The position numbers and the translations under genes were made by a program. DNA of 14,606 nucleotides, taken from assembly GCA_002412925.1 (NCBI GenBank), contig DHVZ01000061.1:1-14606 (forward strand), in the 5' to 3' direction. Each line of letters begins with the position of its first letter. The first letter of the stretch is position 1. Origin of the DNA: Anaerolineales bacterium UBA5195 (GTDB taxonomy: Bacteria > Chloroflexota > Anaerolineae > Anaerolineales > Villigracilaceae). Positions 6,674 to 13,270 of the stretch are shown here, piece after piece. A model generated the notes under the pieces. It was given only the letters and a program-made list of their open reading frames with translations. It made no database searches and was not told where the DNA came from.

Positions 6674-7186
6674 TTATTGCTTGCCGGCCGGCCTGTGCGG
6701 TGCACCAACTTCACAATTCCAAGCCCGAGCAAGTGGTCTGTAAGAGAAGTACCAGGACATATTCTCAATTTCCCACCACCAGGCATCGGGTAATTTCCAC
6801 CAGGGGCCGTAAACCAACTCGTCTGGCGGAATAATACCATTCACACCAGCAATGATGGCTTTGGCCCGTGGCGTTCCTGGCTGAGTATGTACGCGGGTAA
6901 CGTTAACTATAGAACCCCAAAGCCAATATGTAAATGTGACTCGCCCAGTGATTACGCATGCCCTGCCTTTGCCCTGAGCTTCCTTCTGATCGTCAATTTC
7001 ACTCCATTGCTGAACTCGATCAGACCAATATTCCCGGTAGGTAATCCCTGGCGCAAGGCGCTGGGCTTCCTCGACCTGCATGGGTTGGCCGGCCTTGTAG
7101 AAAAAATACCCGCCCAATGTAACCATGGCAAGAACAACAGTTAACAGCCCCCAAACAACAATTTTTCCAATCAATTTTCCAACCAT
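6674..7186 (-). CDS. Membrane-anchored protein of unknown function
   Basis: I do not recognise this 170-aa protein. It has one N-terminal hydrophobic segment (residues about 8-31, IVVWGLLTVVLAMVTLGGYF) after a short basic start, with no cleavage or lipobox cysteine motif evident, so it is probably a single-pass protein with an external C-terminal domain. That domain is rich in tryptophan and tyrosine (for example YGPWWKLPDAWWWEIENMSW near 125-145) and contains only two cysteines. The ATG at 7186 has GGAGA 8 nt upstream, which supports the start. It is transcribed leftward and alone; the neighbour at 7445 is 258 nt away across the GTGGCC repeats. Confidence 0.7.
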   Translation of the reverse strand: MVGKLIGKIVVWGLLTVVLAMVTLGGYFFYKAGQPMQVEEAQRLAPGITYREYWSDRVQQWSEIDDQKEAQGKGRACVITGRVTFTYWLWGSIVNVTRVHTQPGTPRAKAIIAGVNGIIPPDELVYGPWWKLPDAWWWEIENMSWYFSYRPLARAWNCEVGAPHRPAGKQ

Positions 7187-7396
7187 CGCTATTCTCCAGT
7201 TCTCTATGACACTTTGGCTTTCACACTCTCACATTCATTCCTAAAGGTATATGTATATTCAAACCCATTAATAGCACGGATGTTCTCACTAGTCAATGAG
7301 AATGGAGAGCAGATTTCCGGATACCCGGTTATCGGGCATGGTGGTCTTCTCTATCCAAGGTGGCTTTTATTCCGTGTACGCAATAGGCACTTTTAA

Positions 7397-7445
7397 GTGG
7401 CCTAAATTCATGGTGGTGGCCTAAAATGATCTGGTGGCCTAAAAT
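7397..7445. repeat. Three direct repeats of GTGGCCTAAA, possible IS21-family end
   Basis: GTGGCCTAAA followed by AT or TT occurs at 7397-7408, 7416-7427 and 7434-7445, spacing 19 and 18 bp. Multiple short direct repeats at this spacing are typical of IS21-family ends, where they bind the transposase. Read from the right the array begins TGATTTTAGGCC, and IS21 ends often begin with TG. I find no istA or istB sequence, so this would be a solo end or relic. The first TGA is also the stop codon of the gene to the right. Confidence 0.5.
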
Positions 7446-8710
7446 CAAAAACTCGGTTTGGCAGATCTTTTTTGCGAAAGCCAGATACTGCCATCCGAAT
7501 GCCGCTGCCCTGCCTGGAGATCTTCGAGGTTGGTCATGAAAGTATTGGCGCGTGCCAGTCGGCCCTCGGACGCCAGAGCATGATTGATTTCCTGAACCAG
7601 GCGTTTTTGGAGTTGGGGCGTTTCACAGAAAAGATAAATACTCCCCTGCCCGGCATCGAAGGCATTCTGCCATTTTTGTTCCCGGGCCGCGCGATTGCCC
7701 TTGTTTACATCCCGCTCGACTTCTATGAAAATTTCCCTGCCATCCTTGCGAGCGAGAATATCTGGAGATGAAAGCCGATTGTTCTCCAAGAGAATATTGA
7801 TTTCACCTTTTGAGACAATTTCATAGCCTGCGGCTTCCAAAATATTCACAGCCTGGATCACCAGGACTGTATGTTCATCCGTGCTATGATGCGGACGCAT
7901 GGCTTCAAAATCGCCGATGCGGGGAAGTTCCCGTGTCAGAAAAATAAAGGCCGCTTCCCCGAGCGCCGTTAAACTGGCTGTCAAAGCTGGCCGGCCCCTT
8001 TCCCCGGTATATACATCAGTTAAGGTGATGAAATGCCTGGAAGCGAGACCATCCAGCGCATCCCGTAATGATTTTGAGTTTTCTTCATTGATTTCAAAGT
8101 GTTTTGCAGATGTCTTGAGAATTTCCTGCCTGAGCGAAATCCCTGTGCTGCCGATCAGCTTAAGCATGTAGGATTGTTTCTCGAAACCACCACACTCCGC
8201 CCACTCCTGAAACCAGGATGGAGCAGGGAACGCCGCTTCATTATTTTCCACAGGTTGGTTGGTCTGCAATTTGTCAACCTGATTCTTTAACCGATCATTC
8301 TCTGCTAAAACTTTTTCGAATTTTTGGCGGACAGTCTCCAACTCCCTTTTGAGTTTTTCTCCCTGTTCCACTTCTACCGTCAGGTTCTCCACCTCGCGGC
8401 TAAGTTTCTCATTTTGCGACGATGCATTTTTCAACTGGTCAGCCACCGGGACCAGCGCAACGGCCTGCAAGGTAGAAACTTGCTGGTAGACCATCTGGGT
8501 CAATTCTTCAATGCGAATGGCATCCAAACCGCCTTTTTCGTGCTGTTTCTGTTCGAGCCAGTCTGCCGCTACCAGCCGGGCCAGATTGAACAGGGACTCT
8601 CGGGCGGTAACCCAACGTGCCTCGGCGGCATCCCGCAGCCTGGTCTGTGTATTGATCAGGCTGTTGAGCATTTGCAGGGTGACATGGCTTACGGGTTGAC
8701 TGCCATCCAT
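7445..8710 (-). CDS. Coiled-coil protein with winged-helix and PD-(D/E)XK-like domain, possibly mobilisation-related
   Basis: The 421-aa product has an alpha-helical N terminus, a clear coiled coil at about 92-150 (heptads such as EKLSREVENLTVEVEQGEKL), a probable winged helix at about 175-260 (GRPALTASLTALGEA) and a C-terminal domain at about 278-380. That domain contains P316-D317, E330-V-E332 and K346, a PD-(D/E)XK-like arrangement in which the usual ExK is ExE. The architecture of a winged helix followed by a nuclease-like domain recalls plasmid replication-relaxation and mobilisation proteins; this is an inference, not a firm match. Its start overlaps the preceding gene by 22 nt and has GGAGG (8718-8722) 7 nt upstream, so translation is coupled. 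The last residues and the stop codon coincide with the GTGGCC repeat array, so the C terminus may be truncated. Confidence 0.7.
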   Translation of the reverse strand: MDGSQPVSHVTLQMLNSLINTQTRLRDAAEARWVTARESLFNLARLVAADWLEQKQHEKGGLDAIRIEELTQMVYQQVSTLQAVALVPVADQLKNASSQNEKLSREVENLTVEVEQGEKLKRELETVRQKFEKVLAENDRLKNQVDKLQTNQPVENNEAAFPAPSWFQEWAECGGFEKQSYMLKLIGSTGISLRQEILKTSAKHFEINEENSKSLRDALDGLASRHFITLTDVYTGERGRPALTASLTALGEAAFIFLTRELPRIGDFEAMRPHHSTDEHTVLVIQAVNILEAAGYEIVSKGEINILLENNRLSSPDILARKDGREIFIEVERDVNKGNRAAREQKWQNAFDAGQGSIYLFCETPQLQKRLVQEINHALASEGRLARANTFMTNLEDLQAGQRHSDGSIWLSQKRSAKPSF

Positions 8711-9198
8711 TGGCTGGCCTCCAGTTCGGCAAGCGTGGCGCGGGCGGAGCTGAGTGCTTGTTGAGCAGCCTCCAGATTGGCAGCGGTCGGGGCGGAAATC
8801 CAGGCCAACAGAGTGCGCGAGGCTTCCAGGTAGGCGCTGCCGGCCTTTAAGGCCATCTCTCTAGCGGAAAGAGCCGCTGAAGGTGCGCTGGTCTGATCAA
8901 TTTCGCGCAACAACTGAAGGGTTTCATCCTGGATTTTCTGACCCTCGCTGGATTGGCTGAACAGGTCGCTGCCATAGTCCGCTGAGAGCAGGCGGGTCAT
9001 GCGCCCATCCAACTCCAGAAAGCGGGCGCGCCAATCCGCCAGCGAGCGGCGGTAATCCTCCATCGCTTTGACATCCGGCAGGAGCAGCAAGGGGTGATTA
9101 TCCTTGTCGCGAGGCGAAGTGAGCAGTCCCAGGCCAAGCAGCAAGATCAGGATGCCCGTGATCCAAGCCCATTTGGGGATAACGATTTCACTTTTCAT
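8689..9198 (-). CDS. Small single-pass membrane protein of the replication operon
   Basis: I do not recognise a family for this 169-aa protein. One transmembrane segment lies near the N terminus (residues 10-27, WAWITGILILLLGLGLLT), preceded by a short charged tail. The rest is predicted helical and rich in alanine and leucine (for example LEAAQQALSSARATLAELEA), consistent with an external helical bundle or coiled coil. The start ATG overlaps the ssb stop codon in an ATGA and has GAGG upstream, and the end overlaps the next gene by 22 nt, so it is translated as part of the operon. A membrane protein between an SSB and a nuclease-like protein would suit a conjugation or mobilisation module, but the sequence alone does not prove it. 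Confidence 0.75.
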   Translation of the reverse strand: MKSEIVIPKWAWITGILILLLGLGLLTSPRDKDNHPLLLLPDVKAMEDYRRSLADWRARFLELDGRMTRLLSADYGSDLFSQSSEGQKIQDETLQLLREIDQTSAPSAALSAREMALKAGSAYLEASRTLLAWISAPTAANLEAAQQALSSARATLAELEASQWMAVNP

Positions 9199-9617
9199 AC
9201 CCAGGCCTCGATCACCACGGCAATGTTTGCGCCAGCCTCTTCCTGTGGGGGATTTAGCTTTCCGGCGGCGGACAATTCCGCATAACGCTTGCGTCCCTTT
9301 GTGTAATCGACATTGCGGATGAAGTCGACATCTTCGGCAACCACTTCAACGACAATTCCATCATCCCTGGTCTGGCGTACCTGGATGTGGCCTTCGACTT
9401 CGATGCGGCTGCCTTTTTTCAGGTAAGCTTCCGCCAGTTCAGCAAGGATGCCATAGAAAACAATGCGAAGCCCCTTGACCTCTTTCGAATCGCGCGTGCC
9501 CTTGATCATCATGTACACACGCAGAAAGGGCAGTGGTTGGTTGGCGAATTGCAAAATATCGTAGTAAATATCCCCGGTAATGTCGCCTTGCACAGACACA
9601 CGATTATTCCTTGCCAT
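9195..9617 (-). CDS. ssb: Single-stranded DNA-binding protein, element-encoded
   Basis: SSB protects and organises single-stranded DNA during replication or transfer. The 140-aa product has the OB-fold pattern of SSB/PriB proteins: MARNNRVSVQGDITGDIYYD at the start, GLRIVFYGILAELAEAYLKKG in the middle and IEVEGHIQV followed by VVEVVAEDVDFI. It lacks the acidic C-terminal tip of chromosomal SSBs (DDDIPF type) that recruits repair and replication partners; it ends in hydrophobic residues (VVIEAWV). I chose the ATG at 9617, which has AGAGGA at about 8-9 nt, over an upstream in-frame ATG at 9680 in the leader. Its stop overlaps the next start (ATGA). A 69-nt leader separates it from the initiator gene and contains a short palindrome GCCTGG-G-CCAGGC (9658-9670). 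Confidence 0.85.
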   Translation of the reverse strand: MARNNRVSVQGDITGDIYYDILQFANQPLPFLRVYMMIKGTRDSKEVKGLRIVFYGILAELAEAYLKKGSRIEVEGHIQVRQTRDDGIVVEVVAEDVDFIRNVDYTKGRKRYAELSAAGKLNPPQEEAGANIAVVIEAWV

Positions 9618-9686
9618 TTTTTTATTCCTCTCAACTATGAATTCAGATTCGCTCCCGGCCTGGGCCAGGCTTGGTTTCAAATGTGT

Positions 9687-11669
9687 TCAGCGCCTGGTGT
9701 AACTGGATGTTTCCAACTCGTGCAGGGCTTCTTCACCATCGACCGTCACCACGGTTTCCCGGCGTTCCCAGGCGGGCGTGTCATCTCTTTCGCTAAGCAG
9801 GATGTCAAGTAGCAGGCGGTGATGCTCTGAGGGCCCCATGTTTTCGTCCCATAAGCGATTGCCGGATGTTTGGTGGGTGAAGGCGTATTTATTGGCAGCC
9901 CTATTTACCGACCAACGAATCAGCGTGACCAATTCAAGCGTGGGCAAAGCGGCTAGAGAGTCATAGGCTCTTCCAGCCCCACACCCCGGATTCTCTTTGA
10001 GCGCGGCAATCGAATACGCAACCGGATTATTAATTCCTTCGCCTGCCGGGCTGCAAGCGAACAGTACCCAGGAAACAAAAGCCTGGACGGAGGCGTTGGC
10101 GGTCAGCATCTCTTTTACGATTTTTGGGTGGGCGTTATTCTGAACCAGCAGTTTTCTGAGAACCCAATGAACAGGCACCACCACTGGTTCTGGCTCGGTG
10201 GTTTTATGTGTTGTACAGGTGTTTGAATCGGTGTTTAAGTGCTTAAAACTGTGCCACTTGCGCCATTCATCGGTGTCAACTGCGCCATTTAATGGTGACA
10301 ATTGCGCCGTGTTAATGGTGTCATCCGCGCCATCCGAAAGTGCCACTTGCGCCATCTTATGAGTGTCAGGCGCGCCATCGAACAGCGGCTCATCCAAACG
10401 GATTTTCAGTCTCAGTGCATCGGGTTCATCCCCGTCTCGTATGGGCAGCACCGCCACAAAGGCGTTCACTGCACCTTTCTGATCTCGGATCCATTCCCAG
10501 ATGGTTTTGGGGCGCGAGATGCCAAGCCAGTCGGCCAGTTCAGCGTATCCGCCCCGGATCACCACCTCGTCACGAACTTCCCCAGTTTGTGAGTTGACAT
10601 AGCAGCGGTCGCGCAAGAGGGCCACGAGCCAGGCTTGCGGCGGGGTCAGTTTGGCGGTTGGGATGACTTTCTCCAGGAAATAATGTGTGATCAGTAAAGT
10701 GCCGAAGCCGGATATGATGCGGCAATGCAGCTTCTCAGCTGCGGCCTGGAGCTCGGGAGACAGTTCCCCGGCATTCAAGCTGACCGCAATATCCATCACA
10801 GTTTGAGCCGCAGGTTCCTGGTTCGACAGCATACCCGTTGGGGGCAGCAGCTCTCCAACCAGCTCTTTCACTCCGGCTGCCAGCTTCATGGCATCGAGCA
10901 GCGATGATCCATCCCGGATGCATCCAACAAGCCATTCCATCACTGCCTGGCTGTCGGCGCGGGAAAGGGGCAGGGTCAGGTGGACCGTGTATTTGTTGGG
11001 CAGGCGATGGCTGCGCCGGTCGCGACCCTGTGTCCAGCGCGGGGATGTGTCCTGGCGTTCAACCAGGCCCGCAAGCGCCTGCCAGGTGGCCGGATCTTCT
11101 GTGGCGCGAAAAAAGGTGCGCCGGCCCAGACCGCTGAAGCGGGTAATCTGGGAAACCGCAATTCGCCGCGAGCGCGAACCGCCCTCGCTGCCTCGTTCGC
11201 CGCTCCAGACCGCTTGCCGCCAACCCACATACAACCAGGCGGACCTGGCCCCGATCTCCGGGAGCAGCCTGCTGAAATAACCGGGCAGGCCCACAATTCT
11301 GGCCGGGGCAACCACATCATCGTAACGAAGGCGATTGACCACTTCGATCTCCGCCTCTTCCTGGCGCGACGACTCTGCATCCACTTCTGGTTCTGGTTGC
11401 GCGTTATTAGCATCATCATCCTTTTGGACCACAAAGCGAACTTCCACGCTGCGGTTGAGCATACCCGCCAGCAGGCGCGAGACAGTGCTGGACAATCGGT
11501 TCTCCAACCAGTCGCGGGCATACTGGTTGCGCACGCCAATTGTCACCAGGCCGTTTTCACAAGTCAGCAGCTGAGTATCACGTACCCAGGTGTCGAAGGA
11601 GGCGCGCGGCATTTCCACCTGGAGTTGTTCCAGGATGGATTGCCAGGTTTCTTGTGGAGGGATGGTCAT
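9687..11669 (-). CDS. Replication-initiator candidate with N-terminal DnaA domain I
   Basis: Residues about 7-82 of this 660-aa protein match DnaA domain I, which contacts the replicative helicase: W9, then FDTWVRDTQLL, NGLVTIGVRNQYARDWLENR and VEVRFVV. The AAA+ and DnaA_C DNA-binding domains are absent. Residues about 110-260 form a basic region with a likely winged helix (RRIAVSQITRFSGLGRRTFF, then LPNKYTVHLTLPLS), as in plasmid Rep proteins. A second HTH-like segment (YAELADWLGISRPKTIWEWI) lies near residue 375. A low-complexity linker (about 425-475) is encoded by the iteron-like repeats. The C-terminal part is helical and unrecognised. The start ATG has AGGAAA upstream. The gene lies between the RHH gene and ssb. 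I infer an initiator that binds its own iterons and loads helicase through the borrowed DnaA domain; a transcription regulator is the alternative. Confidence 0.75.
   Translation of the reverse strand: MTIPPQETWQSILEQLQVEMPRASFDTWVRDTQLLTCENGLVTIGVRNQYARDWLENRLSSTVSRLLAGMLNRSVEVRFVVQKDDDANNAQPEPEVDAESSRQEEAEIEVVNRLRYDDVVAPARIVGLPGYFSRLLPEIGARSAWLYVGWRQAVWSGERGSEGGSRSRRIAVSQITRFSGLGRRTFFRATEDPATWQALAGLVERQDTSPRWTQGRDRRSHRLPNKYTVHLTLPLSRADSQAVMEWLVGCIRDGSSLLDAMKLAAGVKELVGELLPPTGMLSNQEPAAQTVMDIAVSLNAGELSPELQAAAEKLHCRIISGFGTLLITHYFLEKVIPTAKLTPPQAWLVALLRDRCYVNSQTGEVRDEVVIRGGYAELADWLGISRPKTIWEWIRDQKGAVNAFVAVLPIRDGDEPDALRLKIRLDEPLFDGAPDTHKMAQVALSDGADDTINTAQLSPLNGAVDTDEWRKWHSFKHLNTDSNTCTTHKTTEPEPVVVPVHWVLRKLLVQNNAHPKIVKEMLTANASVQAFVSWVLFACSPAGEGINNPVAYSIAALKENPGCGAGRAYDSLAALPTLELVTLIRWSVNRAANKYAFTHQTSGNRLWDENMGPSEHHRLLLDILLSERDDTPAWERRETVVTVDGEEALHELETSSYTRR
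10251..10378. repeat. Six 22-23-bp iteron-like direct repeats inside the initiator gene, candidate origin
   Basis: A 16-bp core, GTGNCANNYGCGCCAT with one mismatch in copy 3, starts at 10251, 10273, 10295, 10318, 10340 and 10363, spacing 22, 22, 23, 22 and 23 bp. The 22-bp spacing is not a multiple of three, so selection acts on DNA rather than on a repeated peptide. Copies 1 and 5 are identical over the core. On the left flank are a perfect 14-bp palindrome TTTAAGTGCTTAAA (10234-10247) and two GGTGTTTRA repeats 12 bp apart (10218-10226, 10230-10238) in A+T-richer DNA. Length, number and helical phasing match plasmid iterons. Confidence 0.8.
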
Positions 11670-11750
11670 AAAGTTGTTTCCTGAAAAAAGCCATTGGGAA
11701 GGGTTGCAAGTGTTGGATGGGGTGCTGGCCGGTTTTCGATGGCAAAACGT

Positions 11751-11768
11751 GCACAGGCCTTCCTGTGC
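11751..11768. promoter_or_regulatory. 7-bp inverted repeat upstream of the initiator gene
   Basis: GCACAGG (11751-11757) and CCTGTGC (11762-11768) flank CCTT. It lies about 80 nt before the initiator start codon, next to the 12-bp repeat array, and could be an operator or an RNA hairpin in the leader. Confidence 0.45.
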
Positions 11769-11776
11769 AGGGTAAC

Positions 11777-11857
11777 GCTACCGTATGGGCTACCGTTTTA
11801 CGCTTCCCCATAGGCTACCGATAATGCCAGCCTATAGGCTTCCATATAACGGTAGCG
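11777..11857. repeat. Degenerate 12-bp direct repeat array between the RHH and initiator genes
   Basis: Units start at 11777, 11789, 11802, 11814, 11826 and 11838 (spacing 12, 13, 12, 12, 12) with consensus near GCTACCNTATAG; GCTACCG is exact in units 1, 2 and 4. An inverted copy ACGGTAGCGT (11849-11858) mirrors ACGCTACCGT at 11775-11784, closing the array. A perfect palindrome GCCTATAGGC (11830-11839) lies inside. Likely roles are the binding site of the initiator or of the RHH protein, as operator, origin or centromere. Confidence 0.65.
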
Positions 11858-11867
11858 TCACTTTGAG

Positions 11868-12218
11868 TTATTCATCGTTTCGGTCGAGCATCAGCACATA
11901 CTCAAAGCGGGCGCAGCGTGAGAAACGTTTGTGCGGATCGAGATCGATCTTTCCTGCTCGATACTCCGCGACCCCAAGCTGCGCAAGGAAGGCCACCAGG
12001 CTCGAAATCGAAACCTGCTCTTTTCCCGCGATCTGGCGCAGGGTTTCGTGAAGGTCGGGTGGCAGATCCAGACCAACCTTGTGACGCGCGGCATCCTTGC
12101 GGGCTTTCGCGCGCTCAGATTTGGGCATGCTGGTCAGGCGTTTCTTTCTTTCCGCGCTTTCGAGAATATCGGCAACAGCCGGATCAATCGCCGGTCGGCG
12201 GTTCAAATTGTTATTCAC
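11868..12218 (-). CDS. Ribbon-helix-helix DNA-binding protein, ParG-like partition partner
   Basis: The 116-aa product has a flexible basic N terminus (residues 1-45, with RRP, ERKKR and KARKDAARHK) followed by a likely ribbon-helix-helix fold: strand HKVGLDLPP (46-54), helix 1 (55-66, LHETLRQIAG) and helix 2 (69-83, VSISSLVAFLAQLGV). A further 30 residues end in LMLDRNDE. In type Ib partition systems such a protein binds the centromere, and its basic arm stimulates the ParA ATPase. The start is GTG at 12218, which overlaps the parA stop codon by 8 nt, so the two are translationally coupled. The RHH family has weak sequence conservation, so the fold is inferred from pattern and context. Confidence 0.7.
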   Translation of the reverse strand: MNNNLNRRPAIDPAVADILESAERKKRLTSMPKSERAKARKDAARHKVGLDLPPDLHETLRQIAGKEQVSISSLVAFLAQLGVAEYRAGKIDLDPHKRFSRCARFEYVLMLDRNDE

Positions 12219-12972
12219 AGATCACCTCCACCGTGCGTGTGAGTGTGCTGGCATACCCGGCAACCAGGCTGGTGCCATATCCCATCACAGCCGGGGAATT
12301 GGAGCAGTATTCCCACAAGCTCTTACCGTAGGCCGGAGCTTCCCTGGCGTGAGTGTCTTGGGGAATGGGCGGCCAGACGTGACCCCTGAAAGTGTCAACC
12401 AGGGCTCGCAACTGAACAACTGTTTCGCGGGTGGTGCGGTCAAAGAAGGTTGGCAGGATGCTGTACCCCAAGCGGTGGCCGCGTTCAACGACTTCGCCCA
12501 TCGAGCGCAGCACTTCGTTTACTCCATCCACGGCCATTGCATCCAGCTTGGTGGGGATGATGACCCAGTCGCTGGCCATCAGGGCCGAGACATGCAAGAC
12601 ATCCAAAGATGGAGCCATGTCCAGAATGACAACATCGTAGTCGGCGTGTTTCAGGATGCGGGAAAGAATTTCGGTGGGGAAGTTGGAGATGACCACGGTG
12701 CGCTTGGCTTTTTCGGTGCGCTTGTCGCCGGGGATGATGTCCAGGTTTTCGCGCGCCTGCACCGCTACCTGATCGATGGGCTCCTCGTCCACGATCAGAC
12801 GGTACAAACCGGGAGCCTTTTCTGCGCCCAGGGCGAAGGCTACGTGTCCCTGGGGATCGAGATCCACTAATAAAGTGCGTTGTCTGGATAACGCCAGCCC
12901 GTGCGCCAGGGTTACCGCTGAAGTGGTTTTCCCGACACCGCCTTTTTGGTTGGCAATGGTGATGATTTTCAT
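12211..12972 (-). CDS. parA: ParA-family partition ATPase (type Ib, ParF-like)
   Basis: ParA ATPases move plasmids or chromosomal regions over the nucleoid by ATP-dependent dimerisation. The 253-aa product has the deviant Walker A KGGVGKTT (residues 10-17, with signature K10 and K15), the switch motif DLDPQG (37-42) and Walker B VVILDMAPS with D118. It lacks the N-terminal HTH of type Ia ParA proteins, so it is a short ParF/Soj-like form. I chose the ATG at 12972 rather than the upstream in-frame start at 13083. It gives the canonical MKIITIANQKGG N terminus, and AAGGA lies about 8 nt upstream. The upstream frame would run through a 36-bp palindrome. The gene overlaps the RHH gene, making a parF-parG-like pair. 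A chromosomal Soj is less likely because no ParB follows. Confidence 0.9.
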   Translation of the reverse strand: MKIITIANQKGGVGKTTSAVTLAHGLALSRQRTLLVDLDPQGHVAFALGAEKAPGLYRLIVDEEPIDQVAVQARENLDIIPGDKRTEKAKRTVVISNFPTEILSRILKHADYDVVILDMAPSLDVLHVSALMASDWVIIPTKLDAMAVDGVNEVLRSMGEVVERGHRLGYSILPTFFDRTTRETVVQLRALVDTFRGHVWPPIPQDTHAREAPAYGKSLWEYCSNSPAVMGYGTSLVAGYASTLTRTVEVICE

Positions 12973-13007
12973 TTTTTGTCCTTGATTGGAATGGGGGTAA
13001 TCGAATA

Positions 13008-13043
13008 GGGCGGTAGTAAACCTGTAAAGGTTTACTACCGCCC
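13008..13043. promoter_or_regulatory. 36-bp hyphenated palindrome in the parA leader, candidate centromere or operator
   Basis: Perfect 15-bp arms GGGCGGTAGTAAACC (13008-13022) and GGTTTACTACCGCCC (13029-13043) flank the 6-nt spacer TGTAAA. The palindrome begins 36 nt upstream of the parA start codon. GGTAG within the arms recalls the inverted ACGGTAGCG copy of the 12-bp array. It does not match the bacterial parS consensus. Autoregulatory operator and centromere are often one site in type Ib systems. Confidence 0.75.
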
Positions 13044-13194
13044 ATACACAAGCGATACCCATTCCTTTGAACTGAGCCCCCACCTACTACTGCAATTTTA
13101 CTGCAAATGTAATTAGAACATATATTCTATGTAGACATTTTTGGTACCAGAAACCCCCAGATATGGGGGTCGTGGACTTAGAAACCGCTATATT
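13044..13194. other. A+T-rich region between parA and the tRNA
   Basis: No gene. It holds a direct repeat TACTGCAA (13088-13095, 13099-13106), an imperfect palindrome TAGAACATATATTCTA (13114-13129) and a hairpin ACCCCC/GGGGGT (13153-13158, 13165-13170). It adjoins the tRNA 3' end, where an attachment site would be expected. The parA promoter is probably in here, but I could not identify one with confidence. Confidence 0.5.
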
Positions 13195-13270
13195 TGGTGG
13201 GCCCGGCTGGATTCGAACCAGCGACCAAGAGATTATGAGTCCCCTGCGCTAACCACTGCGCCACGGGCCC
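13195..13270 (-). tRNA. tRNA with CAT anticodon, Ile2 (lysidine) more likely than elongator Met
   Basis: A complete 76-nt cloverleaf with encoded 3' CCA. The acceptor stem is GGGCCCG/CGGGCCC, the D stem GCGC/GCGC, the anticodon loop CTCATAA with anticodon CAT, the variable loop TGGTC and the T stem GCTGG/CCAGC with TTCGAAT. The anticodon stem has two G-U pairs. C4-G69 and C5-G68, the acceptor-stem pairs reported as determinants for TilS in E. coli tRNA-Ile2, are present, and the TTGGTCGCTGG region resembles E. coli ileX more than metT. That points to Ile2, but elongator Met cannot be excluded. The 3' end faces the parA-rep module. Confidence 0.9.

Noticed and set aside
10251..10378. CRISPR array.
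   Set aside because: Repeat and spacer are too short (16-bp core, 6-7-nt gap), the array lies in a coding sequence, and no cas genes are present.
10980..11684. Plus-strand reading frame of 234 codons opposite the initiator gene.
   Set aside because: It covers the DnaA domain I coding region in antisense and shows no domain of its own.
12097..12870. Plus-strand reading frame of 257 codons across parA.
   Set aside because: Shadow of parA, which has the complete deviant Walker A, switch and Walker B motifs and a good ribosome-binding site.
12973..13083. N-terminal extension of ParA to 13083.
   Set aside because: The extension has no family similarity, crosses the 36-bp palindrome, and the ATG at 12972 has a proper ribosome-binding site and the canonical N terminus.
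1..13194. A second copy of the tRNA 3' end as an attachment site.
   Set aside because: I found no repeat of the T-arm/acceptor sequence elsewhere in the window; the other end may lie outside it.
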